Positions 36,908 to 48,256 of a stretch of DNA of 58,405 nt are shown here, piece after piece (the first letter of the stretch is position 1; each line of letters begins with the position of its first letter). The position numbers were made by a program, and so were the translations under genes. This stretch comes from Pelagibacteraceae bacterium AG-422-C23. GTDB lineage: Bacteria > Pseudomonadota > Alphaproteobacteria > Pelagibacterales > Pelagibacteraceae. The DNA lies in assembly GCA_003213695.1 (NCBI GenBank), contig QCMO01000003.1, forward strand, positions 1-58,405. The letters run 5' to 3'. Below the pieces are notes generated by a model that saw only the letters and a program-made list of their open reading frames with translations, searched no databases and had not been told where the DNA came from.

Positions 36908-38625
36908 TAAATTTTTGAATAATCCTTAACTTCTTTTTTCTTACCAGGATGAGTTGGTGCACCTAGATATGCTGGTCCAACTGTTTGTGCATATTTCCAA
37001 AGTGTTCCTGATCCAAAATCAGATTTTCTAGCCTTCCATTTTCTTCTTCTTGAAGCTAATTGTGCTCTCGTTAATCGAACATTAATTGTTCCTTTCTTAG
37101 CATCAATATCAATAACATCTCCGTTACGTAAAAGAGCAATCGGTCCACCTAAAGCAGCTTCTGGACCCACGTGACCTACACAAAATCCTCTTGTTGCACC
37201 TGAAAATCTTCCATCGGTAATTAAAGCAACTTTTTCGCCTTTACCTTGTCCGTAAATTGCACCTGTTGTTGAAAGCATTTCTCTCATACCAGGACCACCA
37301 ACTGGTCCTTCATATCTAATAATAATTACATCGCCATCTTTATATTTTCTACTTTGAACTGCTTTCATTGCACTTTCTTCATTATCAAAACATCTTGCTC
37401 TTCCAGTGAATTGTAATTTTTTAAGTCCAGCAATTTTAACAATCCCACCTTCTGGAGCTAAATTACCTTTTAATCCAACTACACCACCATCTGGTGATAA
37501 GGGTCTATTGTAAGCTCTTAAAACTTTTTGTTTTGGATTAAATTTAATTGCCTTTAAATTTTCTTTCATAGTTTTACCGGTAACTGTCATACAGTCACCG
37601 TGAATATAACCACCATCATATAAAGTTTTTAATAACATTGGTACACCACCTGCTAACCACATATCTTTTGCAACATATTTTCCACCTGGTTTTAAATCTG
37701 CAAGATAAGGAGTTCTTTTAAATATTTTTGCAACATCCATTAAATCAAATTTAATTCCAGCTTCATTTGCAATAGCTGGTAAATGTAATGCTGCATTAGT
37801 TGAACCACCTGTTGCAGCAACAATTGTTGCAGCATTTTCTAAAGCTTTTTTTGTAACAATGTCTCTTGGTTTAATTTTTTTTGCTAATAATTCCATTACC
37901 ATTTTACCACTTAACTTTGCGTACTTATCTCTTTCCTCATAAGGAGCAGGAGTTCCTGCTGAATAAGGTAAAGCTAAACCAATAGCTTCTGATACACAGG
38001 CCATTGTATTAGCCGTAAATTGACCACCACAAGCACCTGCACTTGGACATGCAACTAATTCTAATTTTCTCAATTCTTTTGCTGACATTTGTCCAGAAGA
38101 ATGTTTTCCAACAGCTTCAAAAACATCTACAACGGTAACATCCTTGCCTTTATATCTACCTGGGAGTATTGATCCTCCGTAAATAAATACACTTGGTACA
38201 TTTAATCTTACCATTGACATCATTAAACCTGGTAATGACTTATCACAGCCTGCAATACCTACAAGAGCATCGTAACAGTGACCTCTTACAGTTAATTCAG
38301 CACTATCTGCTATTACTTCTCTTGATATTAATGAAGATTTCATACCTTCATGACCCATTGCGATTCCATCTGTAACAGTAATCGTACAAAATTCTCTTGG
38401 TGTTCCTCCTGATTCTCTTACTCCCTTTTTAACTGATTGAGCTTGTCTCATTAAAGCAATATTACATGGTGCTGCTTCATTCCACGTTGATACAACACCT
38501 ATAAATGGTTTAGAAACATCTTTTTCAGTTTCACCCATTGCATAATAAAATGATCTATGTGGTGCTCTATCAGCTCCTAAAGACGTATGTCTGCTTGGTA
38601 ATTTTTTCTTATCAAACTTCCGCAT
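36907..38625 (-). CDS. ilvD: Dihydroxy-acid dehydratase
   Basis: Fe-S enzyme of valine, leucine and isoleucine synthesis. The three cluster cysteines are in [21 protein letters not shown] and [16 protein letters not shown]. Further IlvD motifs are [16 protein letters not shown] and [12 protein letters not shown]. 572 residues, normal. A sugar-acid dehydratase of the same family is the alternative, but the motif set fits IlvD. It shares one base with both valS (upstream) and manC (downstream). Confidence 0.93.
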   Translation of the reverse strand: MRKFDKKKLPSRHTSLGADRAPHRSFYYAMGETEKDVSKPFIGVVSTWNEAAPCNIALMRQAQSVKKGVRESGGTPREFCTITVTDGIAMGHEGMKSSLISREVIADSAELTVRGHCYDALVGIAGCDKSLPGLMMSMVRLNVPSVFIYGGSILPGRYKGKDVTVVDVFEAVGKHSSGQMSAKELRKLELVACPSAGACGGQFTANTMACVSEAIGLALPYSAGTPAPYEERDKYAKLSGKMVMELLAKKIKPRDIVTKKALENAATIVAATGGSTNAALHLPAIANEAGIKFDLMDVAKIFKRTPYLADLKPGGKYVAKDMWLAGGVPMLLKTLYDGGYIHGDCMTVTGKTMKENLKAIKFNPKQKVLRAYNRPLSPDGGVVGLKGNLAPEGGIVKIAGLKKLQFTGRARCFDNEESAMKAVQSRKYKDGDVIIIRYEGPVGGPGMREMLSTTGAIYGQGKGEKVALITDGRFSGATRGFCVGHVGPEAALGGPIALLRNGDVIDIDAKKGTINVRLTRAQLASRRRKWKARKSDFGSGTLWKYAQTVGPAYLGAPTHPGKKKEVKDYSKI

Positions 38626-41252
38626 TATAAACTTTCAATTGTTAATGATATTTTTTTGATATCATCTTTTAAATTACTATAATTAGTTTTTTCTTGTTCA
38701 ACAATATTTTTTGGTGCCCTATCAGTAAATCCTTTATTTGATAATCGTTGAGATATTTTGTCCATTTCTTCTTGATATTTGTTCTGTCTTTTAAGTAAAT
38801 TTTCTTTTATTAAATTTAAATCAACATTCTCATCAAAATATATCTTAAATATGTCACCAGATATAACTAGCGTAGCTGAAGGTTTTTGCTGATCTTCATC
38901 AAAGAAATTATTGATACGGCCAAGTTTTTTGAGAACCACCTCATTATTAGACATTAATGTTTTGTTCTTTTTAGCAATCTTGTCGATTGATATATCAACA
39001 AATGAACCAGGACTTACATTTAGCTCATTTTTAAATGATCTCAATTCTGAAATTATATTAATAATCTTTTCAACATCTTTTTGAGATTGATCTTTTTTTG
39101 CTTTACCAGATGGCCAATTTTTATACATGAGAAAATTTTTATTTGATTTATCAAACTTGTTTTTTAACCATATTTCTTCGGTAACAAACGGAATAAAAGG
39201 ATGAAGCATAACGAGTATTTGTTTGAAAATATAAGCAGATACTTCTTTTACTTCTTTTTGGGCTTTTTTTTCATCTGAGTAAAGTATTGTTTTTGAAAGT
39301 TCGATGTACCAGTCACAATACGAGTGCCAAGCAAATTGATAAGCGTTTTTAGCAGCTTCATCAAAACGATAATCCTCAACATTTTTTTGAATTTTGGTTT
39401 TGATTTCAATTAACTCTGAATATATCCATTTGTTTATATTTAGTGTGGTTTTTGGAACTTTATCAGTTTTTTTGAAATCACATTTATTTGTGATTAAAAA
39501 GTTATTGGCATTCCACAATTTATTTAAAAAATTTCTATAACCTTTAACTCTATCTTCAGAAAGCTTTACGTCTGTACCAGGTGAGGCCATTGATAATAAA
39601 GTAAATCTTAAGGCATCAGCACTATATTTTTCTATTAAATCTAATGGATTAATAACATTACCTTTTGACTTAGACATTTTTTGTCCTTTTTCATCTCTAA
39701 CTAATGCATGAACATAAATATCTTTAAAAGGTTCTTTATTTAAAAATTCCATTCCAAACATCATCATTCTAGCAACCCAAAAAAAGATAATATCAAAACC
39801 TGTAACTAGAACTGAGGTAGGATAAAATTTCTTAACAAAATCTTTTTTATCAGGCCAACCTAATGTTGCAAAAGGCCATAAACCAGATGAAAACCATGTA
39901 TCTAAAACATCTGGATCTCTTGTTATTTCAACATCTTTTTTATAAAATTTTTTAGCTTGTTTTTTGGCATCTAATTCATTTGTTGCAACAAATATTTTTT
40001 TATCTGGTCCATACCATGCTGGTATTTGGTGACCCCACCAAAGTTGTCTTGAAACACACCACGGTTCAATATTATTCATCCATTGAAAATAAGTTTTAGA
40101 CCAATTAGTTGGGAAAAAATTTGTTTTTTTTGATTTAACTATTTTTTTTGCTTTTACAGCTAATTTTTTTGCGTCAACAAACCACTGTTCGGTTAAAAAA
40201 GGTTCTATAACTGAATTAGATCTATCACCATAAGGAACCTTATTTTTAATATTTTCTTCTTTAACAAAAAAATCTTTTTCCTTAAGTTCTGCTAATAACT
40301 TTTTACGAGCATCAAATCTATCAAGTCCAATGTAATCCTGAGGAGCATTATTATTTATTTTTCCTTCTTCAGTAAAAACATTAATGATATCTAATTTATT
40401 TCTTTGACCTACATCGTAGTCATTAAAATCATGTGCTGGTGTAATCTTTAATGCGCCTGTTCCTTGCTCAGGATCCGCATAATTATCTTTAATAATTTCA
40501 ATTTTTCTACCTACAATTGGGATAGTGACAGTCTTGCCAACGTATTCCTTATATCTTTTATCTTTAGGATTAACTGCAATCGCAGTATCACCAAGCATTG
40601 TTTCTGGCCTTGTTGTAGCAATTGTTATAAATTCTGAAGAATTCTCGATTGGATATTTAATATAGTATATTTTAGAGTTCATTTCTCTTTGATCAACCTC
40701 TAAATCTGAAATGGCTGTTTTAAGTACAGTGTCCCAATTAACTAATTTTTCAGCTTTGTAGATTAATTTCTTTTTGTATAAATCAACAAAAACTTTAATT
40801 ACAGATCTGGATAAATTTTCATCCATAGTAAACGCATTACGTGACCAATCACAAGAACATCCAAGTTTTTTTAATTGATTAATTATGATGTCACCATATT
40901 CATTTTTCCATTCCCACACTTTTTCAATAAATTTTTCTCTTCCAAGGCTGTTTTTATTTAAATTCTCTTTTTCAAGTTTTCTTTCAACAAGTGCTTGAGT
41001 TGCAATACCTGCATGATCAGTACCTGGTTGCCATAACGTTTCATAATTATTCATTCGATAATATCGAACTAAAAAATCTTGAATTGAATTATTTAAAGCA
41101 TGACCCATATGTAAACTTCCAGTTACATTTGGTGGCGGGATAACAATAGAAAACTTTTTTGAATTTTTCTGAGGCTTAAATAATTTATTTTTCTCCCAAT
41201 AGGCATAAATTTTATCTTCTACTTTAGAATGTATATATTTATCGCTTATCAT
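38625..41252 (-). CDS. valS: Valyl-tRNA synthetase
   Basis: Class I synthetase with editing domain. Seen: [16 protein letters not shown] (HIGH motif), [17 protein letters not shown] (editing), [27 protein letters not shown] (KMSKS) and a C-terminal coiled coil. 875 residues, normal. First gene of the valS-ilvD-manC-pepM-ppd-dehydrogenase run. The 120 bases before it hold only A+T-rich sequence up to the divergent tRNA-Cys. Confidence 0.98.
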   Translation of the reverse strand: MISDKYIHSKVEDKIYAYWEKNKLFKPQKNSKKFSIVIPPPNVTGSLHMGHALNNSIQDFLVRYYRMNNYETLWQPGTDHAGIATQALVERKLEKENLNKNSLGREKFIEKVWEWKNEYGDIIINQLKKLGCSCDWSRNAFTMDENLSRSVIKVFVDLYKKKLIYKAEKLVNWDTVLKTAISDLEVDQREMNSKIYYIKYPIENSSEFITIATTRPETMLGDTAIAVNPKDKRYKEYVGKTVTIPIVGRKIEIIKDNYADPEQGTGALKITPAHDFNDYDVGQRNKLDIINVFTEEGKINNNAPQDYIGLDRFDARKKLLAELKEKDFFVKEENIKNKVPYGDRSNSVIEPFLTEQWFVDAKKLAVKAKKIVKSKKTNFFPTNWSKTYFQWMNNIEPWCVSRQLWWGHQIPAWYGPDKKIFVATNELDAKKQAKKFYKKDVEITRDPDVLDTWFSSGLWPFATLGWPDKKDFVKKFYPTSVLVTGFDIIFFWVARMMMFGMEFLNKEPFKDIYVHALVRDEKGQKMSKSKGNVINPLDLIEKYSADALRFTLLSMASPGTDVKLSEDRVKGYRNFLNKLWNANNFLITNKCDFKKTDKVPKTTLNINKWIYSELIEIKTKIQKNVEDYRFDEAAKNAYQFAWHSYCDWYIELSKTILYSDEKKAQKEVKEVSAYIFKQILVMLHPFIPFVTEEIWLKNKFDKSNKNFLMYKNWPSGKAKKDQSQKDVEKIINIISELRSFKNELNVSPGSFVDISIDKIAKKNKTLMSNNEVVLKKLGRINNFFDEDQQKPSATLVISGDIFKIYFDENVDLNLIKENLLKRQNKYQEEMDKISQRLSNKGFTDRAPKNIVEQEKTNYSNLKDDIKKISLTIESL

Positions 41253-41372
41253 GGGTGTAATTAGTTTATAATTTAATAATTTAAATTAACAATAATCAAA
41301 TTGGAACGTTATTTAATAGACTAATTGCAAATATTTTATATAAAACCCTTGTGGCTATCATCTAAAACATAA

Positions 41373-41446
41373 GGCAACGTGGCGGAATGGTTACGCAGAG
41401 GATTGCAAATCCTTGTATCCCGGTTCGATTCCGGGCGTTGCCTCCA
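41373..41446 (+). tRNA. tRNA-Cys(GCA)
   Basis: Acceptor GGCAACG paired with CGTTGCC, anticodon loop TTGCAAA with GCA at 41405-41407, T-loop GTTCGATTC, discriminator T (the cysteine identity base) and an encoded CCA. Fifty bases ahead of tRNA-Asn on the same strand, so they may share a transcript. Confidence 0.97.
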
Positions 41447-41496
41447 AAAAAAATCTTGTTTTAGTATGAAAAAAAAGTAAGTTGAGCTTTTTACAT

Positions 41497-41572
41497 TCCT
41501 CGGTAGCTCAGTTGGTAGAGCAGTTGACTGTTAATCAATTGGTCGCAGGTTCGAGTCCTGCCCGAGGAGCCA
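41497..41572 (+). tRNA. tRNA-Asn(GTT)
   Basis: Acceptor TCCTCGG paired with CCGAGGA, anticodon loop CTGTTAA with GTT at 41530-41532, T-loop GTTCGAGTC, discriminator G and an encoded CCA. It has a GUN anticodon and is therefore a natural substrate of the Tgt enzyme at 5915-7027. Confidence 0.97.
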
Positions 41573-41576
41573 GAAA

Positions 41577-41948
41577 TTATACTACTTTAGATATGTTGTT
41601 ACTTGACACCTGTAATGATTTGTTAAATTTTAATTTTTGATCTGAATTAAGTTCAGAATATAACTTCACTAAAAAATTATAATTAACATTCATATGTCCT
41701 TGTTGTGATTTTTCTAGATTTATTAAATATTCTGAAAAATCCTCAAAAAAGTAATTAATCGGTACTTTTAAATAGTTCGAAAGTTGCAACAACCTTATAG
41801 AACTAACTCCATTTGTACCTTTTTCATATTTTTGAATTTGCTGAAATGTTACGTTGATTGCTTTTGCTACTTTTGTTTGTGTTAAACCTAAAGCTAATCT
41901 TCTAAGCTTAAGCTTATTGCCTAGATGCTTATTAAAATTATCTTCCAT
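41577..41948 (-). CDS. XRE-family transcriptional regulator
   Basis: A Cro/CI-type helix-turn-helix at residues about 8-62 (LGNKLKLRRLALGLTQTKVAKAINVTFQQIQKYEKGTNG, quoted in parts: LRRLALGLTQ, VTFQQIQKYEKG) followed by a short C-terminal helical region. The frame opens at 41987, but the ATG at 41948 follows an AGAGGGG ribosome site and removes an untypical 13-residue extension, giving 123 residues. It is one of the small soluble regulators common in alphaproteobacteria. Targets are unknown. It lies downstream of aapP on the same strand and converges on tRNA-Asn. Confidence 0.85.
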   Translation of the reverse strand: MEDNFNKHLGNKLKLRRLALGLTQTKVAKAINVTFQQIQKYEKGTNGVSSIRLLQLSNYLKVPINYFFEDFSEYLINLEKSQQGHMNVNYNFLVKLYSELNSDQKLKFNKSLQVSSNNISKVV

Positions 41949-42059
41949 TAAGACCCCTCTTAATTTATTAAAAATTGTATTCAACAAGTTTTTGAAAGTT
42001 ACTGCAACAATATTTTTTTTTATTTTAGAGGAAAAAACGACCTATATTGAAAATGTGTC

Positions 42060-42076
42060 AAGCATTACTTATGCTT
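42060..42076. repeat. Inverted repeat between aapP and the XRE gene
   Basis: AAGCAT-TACTT-ATGCTT, a 6-bp palindrome with a 5-base spacer, in the 160-base gap between the aapP stop and the XRE start. It could be an operator for the XRE protein or a weak terminator of the aap operon. Sequence alone does not decide. Confidence 0.35.
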
Positions 42077-42110
42077 AATTATGATAAATATTTCTTGTAA
42101 TTAAGATTGA

Positions 42111-42845
42111 CTATAGTATCTGGCTCAAAAAAAGTTTGGTTCTTTCACTCTTTGGATTATCAAAAAATTCCTTTGTATCTGCCTTTTCCACTATCATACC
42201 CTCATCCATAAAGATCATTTGATCAGCAACTTCTTTTGCAAAACCCATTTCATGAGTAACAACGATCATTGTCATCCCTTGTTTAGCTAAATTTACCATT
42301 ACATCTAAAACTTCTTTAATCATTTCTGGGTCTAACGCTGACGTTGGTTCGTCAAAAAGCATTATTTTAGGCTCCATACAAAGAGCTCGAGCTATAGCTA
42401 CCCTTTGTTGCTGACCACCGGAAAGTTGACCTGGATATTTTTGAGCTTGATCTAATATTTGAACTCTTTCCAAATGTTTTAAAGCTAATTCTTCTGCATC
42501 TTTTTTTGGCATTTTCTTTACCCAAATAGGAGCTAAAGTACAGTTATCTAAAATTGATAAATGAGGAAATAAATTAAATTGTTGGAACACCATTCCAACC
42601 TCTGCTCTAATTTGTTCAATATTTTTTGTATCTTCTGTTAATGTTGTACCATCTACAACTATATCTCCTTCTTGATGTTCTTCTAATCTATTAATACATC
42701 TTATTAAAGTAGATTTACCTGAACCAGAGGGACCACAAACGACAATTTTTTGTTTTGGTTTAACTTCTAAATTTATTCCTTTTAAAACTTGAAAATCACC
42801 AAACCATTTATTCATATTGTTAATCTGAATGATATTATCTGACAT
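42111..42845 (-). CDS. aapP: General L-amino acid ABC transporter, ATPase
   Basis: Polar amino acid type ABC ATPase. Walker [11 protein letters not shown]-loop region [11 protein letters not shown], signature LSGGQQQRV, Walker [15 protein letters not shown] and the His switch VVTHEMGF are all present. 244 residues, normal. Last gene of aapJQMP, 5 bases after aapM. Confidence 0.94.
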   Translation of the reverse strand: MSDNIIQINNMNKWFGDFQVLKGINLEVKPKQKIVVCGPSGSGKSTLIRCINRLEEHQEGDIVVDGTTLTEDTKNIEQIRAEVGMVFQQFNLFPHLSILDNCTLAPIWVKKMPKKDAEELALKHLERVQILDQAQKYPGQLSGGQQQRVAIARALCMEPKIMLFDEPTSALDPEMIKEVLDVMVNLAKQGMTMIVVTHEMGFAKEVADQMIFMDEGMIVEKADTKEFFDNPKSERTKLFLSQIL

Positions 42846-42850
42846 AATTT

Positions 42851-44293
42851 TTATCGATCTGTTTTATATTTTTGTTCTAGATTATAACTATATTTACTCA
42901 TTGCATAACAAATAATCCAGAAAATTATTGCAGCAAATACGTAGCCTTCCATGGCAAATCCAAGCCATTCAGGATTAGTTTTAGCTAAATTCAACATTCC
43001 TACTATTTCTAAGAGTCCAACTACAAAAATTAATGGTGTATCTTTAACTAAAGCTAAAAATGTATTTGCTATGCCTGGAATAACTAATTTTAAAGCTTGA
43101 GGCAAGATAACAAATATATGCATTCTCCAATAACCCATACCTAGTGATTTTGCAGCTTCATATTGACCTCTAGGAAGAGCTTGTAATCCTCCTCTAATTA
43201 CTTCAGCAACATAAGCAGCCTCAAATAATGAAATAGCTATTATACATCTGACTAATTTGTCTATAAAAAAATCTGCAGGTAAAAACATTGGAAACATTAC
43301 AGCTGACATAAATAAAACTGTAATTAATGGAACACCTCTCCAAAATTCAATAAAGCCTATTGATATGTATCTTATTAAAGGAAAACCGGACCTTCTTCCC
43401 AAAGCAAAAGCCATTCCTATTGGAAAACAAAAAATTAAACAGAAAAATGAAATTATGAAAGTTAGTGATAATCCACCCCAAGCACCAGTTTCTACCCAGT
43501 TCAAACCGTCTAATTTACCTAACTCAATATACTCTTCAAAGAAAATAAAATATTTTAATAAAATATATAGTGCGAAAGGAACAATTAAAAAATAATAAAA
43601 TTTAAACTTACTAGGGATAAAAAAACCAATAATTATAGATAAAATAGCTGCAATTATTCCATATGAAAAATCAAAGAATACTGGTCCACCAGAGATAAAG
43701 AAAAATATGAATAAGAAAGCAATAAAAGGGTAAATTACAACATAGTAAAGTGTTAAATATTTCTTAAATTTATCTGTAGCGAAATACCCAACAGATCCAA
43801 GTAAGGCCAAAGCTATAAATGATAGATTAATTCTCCATTGTTCTCCATTAGGATACATTCCATACATAAATCTTCTCATCCAAACTTTAATATATGTCCA
43901 ACAAGCTCCAGATCCTGTACAAACATCCTTGGAATCACCAGCAAAACTAGCATTAACAAAAAACCAACTTAATATTGGTGGAATTGATTTTAAGATTATA
44001 AATATAATTAAAAGGGATAAAATAGCGTTAAAATTATTGGTATTTATATGTTTATTTAACAAGTCTAATTGTTTAATTCCACTTAGCTCAATTCTAATGA
44101 AATAAAGTCCAATAAAACCTAATACAAGTGGTAATAAAAAACTTAAAAACCCAGGTAAAAAACCAGTTATATTTAAACTGAAAAAAGAATTTAATAAAAC
44201 ATCCAAAACACCAATAAAAAACAAAAATGAACCTAGATATAAAAAAGTATTTAGGTTTGATTTGTCTGGTTTTAAAAAGTTAATTTTAGACAT
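42851..44293 (-). CDS. aapM: General L-amino acid ABC transporter, permease AapM
   Basis: 480-residue permease. An N-terminal part with several extra membrane helices (about residues 10-250) precedes the core HisM-type permease domain, where [27 protein letters not shown] and the EAA motif [28 protein letters not shown] are seen. A Cys-containing periplasmic insert ([10 protein letters not shown]) is present. The ATG shares one base with the aapQ TAA, as expected for subunits made in equal amounts. Confidence 0.92.
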   Translation of the reverse strand: MSKINFLKPDKSNLNTFLYLGSFLFFIGVLDVLLNSFFSLNITGFLPGFLSFLLPLVLGFIGLYFIRIELSGIKQLDLLNKHINTNNFNAILSLLIIFIILKSIPPILSWFFVNASFAGDSKDVCTGSGACWTYIKVWMRRFMYGMYPNGEQWRINLSFIALALLGSVGYFATDKFKKYLTLYYVVIYPFIAFLFIFFFISGGPVFFDFSYGIIAAILSIIIGFFIPSKFKFYYFLIVPFALYILLKYFIFFEEYIELGKLDGLNWVETGAWGGLSLTFIISFFCLIFCFPIGMAFALGRRSGFPLIRYISIGFIEFWRGVPLITVLFMSAVMFPMFLPADFFIDKLVRCIIAISLFEAAYVAEVIRGGLQALPRGQYEAAKSLGMGYWRMHIFVILPQALKLVIPGIANTFLALVKDTPLIFVVGLLEIVGMLNLAKTNPEWLGFAMEGYVFAAIIFWIICYAMSKYSYNLEQKYKTDR

Positions 44294-45444
44294 TATTTTT
44301 CCGTTATTGCTATTTTTTTATTGTACCAGTTCATCAATAATGAAATTGAGATACTCAATGACAAATATGTAAACATAGTGATAGATACTATTTCAATTGC
44401 TTTACCTGTTTGCATTAAAGCTGTTCCTGCAAAAACTAAAACTAAATCTGGATATGCTATTGCGGCAGCTAGAGAAGAGTTTTTAGTCAGGTTTAGATAC
44501 TGATTTGTTGTTGGTGGAATTATTATTCTAAGAGCTTGGGGCATTACTACCAATTTAAGTACTTGATTTGGAGTTAAACCAATAGATGCTGCTGCCTCTT
44601 TTTGACCTTTACCAACACCCTGAATACCTGCTCTTACACATTCAGCTATAAAAGTTGCAGTGTACAATGACAAAGATAAAGCTAAAGCAATCAATTCAGG
44701 TGGTAAACTTACACCTCCTTCATAAATAAATGATGTTGTTGCTAATTGTTTTAAAACAGGAACTTCAAATGATAAACTAACACCTCCAATTAAAAAACTT
44801 AAAAGAGGTAAAATCAAAATCAATCCTATTGATATTAATAAAACTGGTGTTTGTTTTCCTTGAGTTTCTTGTAATTTTTTTGCGTGAATACGAATTACAA
44901 TTATTGCAATAATTGCAGCAACTACTGAATAAAAGAAAACATTAAAATTTTGCCAAATGAAAGCAGGAACGTATAAACCTTTTATTGTTAAGAATGAAAT
45001 TCCAAAAATTGCTTCAGCATCCTGTGGAAGTGGTAATGCTCTTAAAGCAGCAAAATACCAAAAAAATATTTGTAAAAGTAACGGGATATTTCTAAAAAAT
45101 TCTACATAAAATGCTGCAAACTTATTAATTAAGTAATTTGGTGATAATCTTGCAATTCCAACTATTACTCCCAGTATTGTAGCAAGAATAATTCCAATAA
45201 CTGAAACAAGAATAGTATTTAATAAACCAACTAAATATGCTCTAAAATAAGAATGAGATCCATCATATTCAATTAATGAAAATTGAACATCAAAAGAAGA
45301 CTCTTGTGATAAAAATCCATAACCAAAATCAATACCTCTACTTTCCATATTGACTTGAGCGTTATAAGTAAAAAAACCAAAGACTAAAACAACAGCAATC
45401 ACTGTCATTAATTGTGGGCCTATATCTTTAAGTTTAAAATTCAC
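44293..45444 (-). CDS. aapQ: General L-amino acid ABC transporter, permease AapQ
   Basis: 383-residue partner permease. Seen: GLLNTILVSVIGIILATILGVIVGIARLS, FRNIPLLLQIFFWY and the EAA loop KEAAASIGLTPNQVLKLVVMPQALRIIIPP. A long insert between the first and second core helices is typical of AapQ/BztB. It starts 75 bases after aapJ, beyond a terminator-like hairpin, so permease genes are probably transcribed less than aapJ. Confidence 0.93.
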   Translation of the reverse strand: MNFKLKDIGPQLMTVIAVVLVFGFFTYNAQVNMESRGIDFGYGFLSQESSFDVQFSLIEYDGSHSYFRAYLVGLLNTILVSVIGIILATILGVIVGIARLSPNYLINKFAAFYVEFFRNIPLLLQIFFWYFAALRALPLPQDAEAIFGISFLTIKGLYVPAFIWQNFNVFFYSVVAAIIAIIVIRIHAKKLQETQGKQTPVLLISIGLILILPLLSFLIGGVSLSFEVPVLKQLATTSFIYEGGVSLPPELIALALSLSLYTATFIAECVRAGIQGVGKGQKEAAASIGLTPNQVLKLVVMPQALRIIIPPTTNQYLNLTKNSSLAAAIAYPDLVLVFAGTALMQTGKAIEIVSITMFTYLSLSISISLLMNWYNKKIAITEK

Positions 45445-45470
45445 TGTGGGGATAATATATGAGTTTATAA

Positions 45471-45500
45471 AAAAAGGGCTAGAAAAATCTAGCCCTTTTT
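45471..45500 (-). terminator. Terminator-like hairpin between aapJ and aapQ
   Basis: On the minus strand an 8-bp perfect stem (GGGCTAGA with TCTAGCCC, 4-base loop at 45484-45487) is followed by a run of seven T. The A-tract before and T-tract after can extend the stem by 5 A-U pairs. It lies about 20 bases after the aapJ stop. It is the best intrinsic terminator in the window, and its position points to partial termination inside the operon. Confidence 0.85.
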
Positions 45501-45519
45501 ATGTAATTTATAACTTAAA

Positions 45520-46560
45520 TTATCTTGATGGCGGAACGTATAAAATACCACCTTTAGTCCATAATTCATTTGGACCTCTGTCTGGTAAAATACCAGTGTC
45601 AGCTATATTTCTTTTATAACTTTCACCATAGTTTCCAACTTGTTTGATAATTCTTAAGTTCCACTCGTTATCTAAACCAAATGCTGCACCCATTTCACCT
45701 TCAGCACCAACAAGTCTTTTAATTTGTGGATTATCTGAAGTTTTCATTGAGTCTGCATTAGCTGAAGTAATACCGTATTCTTCTGCTTCGATCATAGTGT
45801 TTAATGACCATCTTACGATATCTTCCCATACCGAGTCACCTTGTCTAACAACTGGTCCTAAAGGTTCTTTAGAAATAGTTTCTGGTAGAACAATGTGTTC
45901 ATCAGGGTTCTTCATTTTAGTTCTTTGAGCAGCTAAACCAGATTTGTCAGTAGTATATGTATCACATCTACCAGCATCATAAGCAGCTACAACTTCATCA
46001 GCTTTTTCAAAAGCAACTGGCTCATAAGATATTCCTCTTGAATTAAAGAAGTCTCTCATGTTCAACTCAGTTGTTGTACCAATGTTTGTACAAGCTGAGA
46101 TACCATTTTTGAATTGGCTAGTTGAAGTAATACCTGAACTTTTTCTTACCATGAAACCTTGTCCATCGTAAAAGTTCACACCTACGAAAGTAAGTCCGAT
46201 ATCAGCATCTCTTGAAAGAGTCCAAGTTGTGTTTCTTGATAAGATATCAATCTCACCAGAAGTTAAAGCTGTAAATCTTTCTTTAGCACTTAATGGTGTA
46301 AACTTAACTTTGTTTGCATCACCTAGTACTGCAGCAGCTACCGCTCTACATACGTCAACGTCAACACCAGTCCAATTTCCTGCAGCATCAGCGTTAGAAA
46401 ATCCTGGAAGACCTTGAGATACTCCACATCTTACAAAACCCTTCTTTTGAGTGTTTTTAAGTGTTTTAGATTTTTTAGCAGCCATAGACTCTGTTGTAAA
46501 AGTGAACAACACAGCTACCATAGCAACTAAAGAAGTTAATTGTTTTAAGTATTTAAACAT
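45520..46560 (-). CDS. aapJ: General L-amino acid ABC transporter, binding protein
   Basis: Periplasmic receptor of about 346 residues. A signal peptide (MFKYLKQLTSLVAMVAVLFTFTTESMAA) is followed by the AapJ/BztA family pattern GFVRCGVSQGLPGFS, GVDVDVCRAVAAAVLGD, FTALTSGEIDILSRNTTWTLSRD and YDAGRCDTYTTDKSGL. Codons look more constrained and G+C-richer than neighbours, as expected of an abundantly made binding protein. The 175-base upstream gap has a TATAAT-like sequence (minus strand, 46676-46681) without a well-spaced -35. Confidence 0.95.
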   Translation of the reverse strand: MFKYLKQLTSLVAMVAVLFTFTTESMAAKKSKTLKNTQKKGFVRCGVSQGLPGFSNADAAGNWTGVDVDVCRAVAAAVLGDANKVKFTPLSAKERFTALTSGEIDILSRNTTWTLSRDADIGLTFVGVNFYDGQGFMVRKSSGITSTSQFKNGISACTNIGTTTELNMRDFFNSRGISYEPVAFEKADEVVAAYDAGRCDTYTTDKSGLAAQRTKMKNPDEHIVLPETISKEPLGPVVRQGDSVWEDIVRWSLNTMIEAEEYGITSANADSMKTSDNPQIKRLVGAEGEMGAAFGLDNEWNLRIIKQVGNYGESYKRNIADTGILPDRGPNELWTKGGILYVPPSR

Positions 46561-46735
46561 ATTTCTTCCTATTGTTTATTTATTTGTTAACAAATAATTC
46601 AAAATAACTTTTGAATATTCATAATTTAAGCATGTAAGAAAAAACTCTTCAAGAGAAATTTCTGTGGTTTAAGAGATTATAAGAATTTCAGTCAAGCAAT
46701 ATATTGTGTCTAAAAGTAAAGAAAAAAGGTAAAAA

Positions 46736-46812
46736 TGGCGCGCCCTGGAGGATTCGAACCTCCGACCCTCGGTTTAGAAAACCGATGCTCTATCCAGCTG
46801 AGCTAAGGGCGC
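46736..46812 (-). tRNA. tRNA-Arg(TCT)
   Basis: Minus strand: acceptor GCGCCCT with AGGGCGC, anticodon stem TCGGT/ACCGA with loop TTTCTAA, T-loop GTTCGAATC, discriminator G and an encoded CCA. Anticodon TCT at plus-strand 46776-46778 reads AGA/AGG, the dominant arginine codons in this A+T-rich DNA. Confidence 0.97.
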
Positions 46813-46845
46813 ATTATAATTGAAATATACATATACAATAATAAT

Positions 46846-48252
46846 TTAACTTTTAAAAAGGAATTTTTTAATAAGAAGTAAAATTGTTAACAATTCAATT
46901 CTACCAACAATCATAAAGAAAATAAGAGTATATTTTGTTAAAAAATGAAGATTGTTAAAATTAAAATCAGCTAAACCATAAATTGATGAGTTTACAGTAT
47001 TCATTAATGTTAATATTGATAATTTAAACGAATTTTCAAACTCAATTCCACTTAAACTTAAAAAAGAAGTTAAAATAAAAAAAGAAATAACAAAGATTAT
47101 TATAGTGAGAAAATATTTATTTATTTCATTAAAATCAAAATTAATCTTAGTAAACATTAGTTTATTCATATAAATATTTTTTGGTCTACTAAAAGATAAT
47201 ATTTGATTAATTGAATACTTAAATAATGAAAAAATTTTTATAAATCTCAAACCTGAACTTGTTGAAAAAAAAGAACCTCCAATTATTACTAATATTAAAA
47301 ATATAAAAATTAAATTGGTTTGTTTCAATTCAAGAGAAAAACCAATATTGGACATGCTGCTAGCTACAAATAACAGACTAATAGAAAAATCATTATTAAA
47401 ACTAAAAAAGATAAAGAATATGGCTATTACAATTACAAAATAGATTATTAAATGTAAATCTTCATAAAAAAAGTTAATATTTTTATTTTTTAGAAAAATT
47501 AAGTTATAGCTAAAAAATATACTAAAAAATGATGTCAACATTAAAAGAGATAAGATTACTATTTGAAAATTCTCTTTAATTATAATTGAAAGATCGTTTA
47601 CAGGTAAGAAGCCTCCTGAAGAAATCAATGTAAAGGCGAGATTTAACGAGTCAAAAGATCTTATTGAGATGATGTTTAAAATTATAAAAATTATAAGAGT
47701 AATAGAAGAATATAAAAGAAAAATTTTAACTGCCTGCTTAAATACTTCAGAGCTATTAAATGAAATAAAATTAGTTAAAGTTTTTTTAAAACTTTCATCA
47801 TAAATATCTATTAAATAAATTATTGAAAATAAGAAATACAATCCTCCTATCCATTGTGTTGTGGATCTCCATAATATTAAGCTTTGGTCTATATGTTTAA
47901 TATTCTCAAATATAGTAAATCCTGTTGAAGTGAATCCTGAAATAGCTTCAAAAAAAGAATTTATAAAAGTAAGATTATAAATACTAAAATAAAATGGAAT
48001 TGCTAAAATCAAAGGTAATAATATATATCCAAAAAAAACTGTTAAAATTTTGTCAAATATATCAATTTTTTTTTTGGTGATTTTTATTTTATAAAAAATA
48101 ATAGATATAACTAAAGATACAATTAAACTTAAATAATATGTATCTAGGTTAAGATACAAGTTTAAATAATAGGAATATATAATATTAAAAAATGAAAGTA
48201 AGGAAATAAGCCCAAAAAAAAAACTTAGATATCTAATTTGTAAACCAAACAT
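46846..48252 (-). CDS. trkH: Trk-type potassium uptake membrane protein
   Basis: Ion-conducting subunit of the Trk K+ system, 468 residues with about ten to twelve hydrophobic segments. Seen: FFEAISGFTSTGFT, the first selectivity-filter region, then LWRSTTQWIGGLYF, and SSGGFL, SSMSNIGFS and MNTVNSSIYGLADF as the later filter positions. Located 4 bases after trkA, its regulatory partner. Confidence 0.92.
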   Translation of the reverse strand: MFGLQIRYLSFFFGLISLLSFFNIIYSYYLNLYLNLDTYYLSLIVSLVISIIFYKIKITKKKIDIFDKILTVFFGYILLPLILAIPFYFSIYNLTFINSFFEAISGFTSTGFTIFENIKHIDQSLILWRSTTQWIGGLYFLFSIIYLIDIYDESFKKTLTNFISFNSSEVFKQAVKIFLLYSSITLIIFIILNIISIRSFDSLNLAFTLISSGGFLPVNDLSIIIKENFQIVILSLLMLTSFFSIFFSYNLIFLKNKNINFFYEDLHLIIYFVIVIAIFFIFFSFNNDFSISLLFVASSMSNIGFSLELKQTNLIFIFLILVIIGGSFFSTSSGLRFIKIFSLFKYSINQILSFSRPKNIYMNKLMFTKINFDFNEINKYFLTIIIFVISFFILTSFLSLSGIEFENSFKLSILTLMNTVNSSIYGLADFNFNNLHFLTKYTLIFFMIVGRIELLTILLLIKKFLFKS

Positions 48253-48256
48253 TAAA

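Noticed and set aside
41253..41372. Riboswitch or T-box ahead of valS
   Set aside because: The 120-base gap is plain A+T-rich sequence with no specifier-type hairpin or G+C-rich stem.
46561..46735. Riboswitch ahead of aapJ
   Set aside because: Only a small CTCTTGAAGAG hairpin and a TATAAT-like sequence are visible; no known ligand-binding core was recognised.
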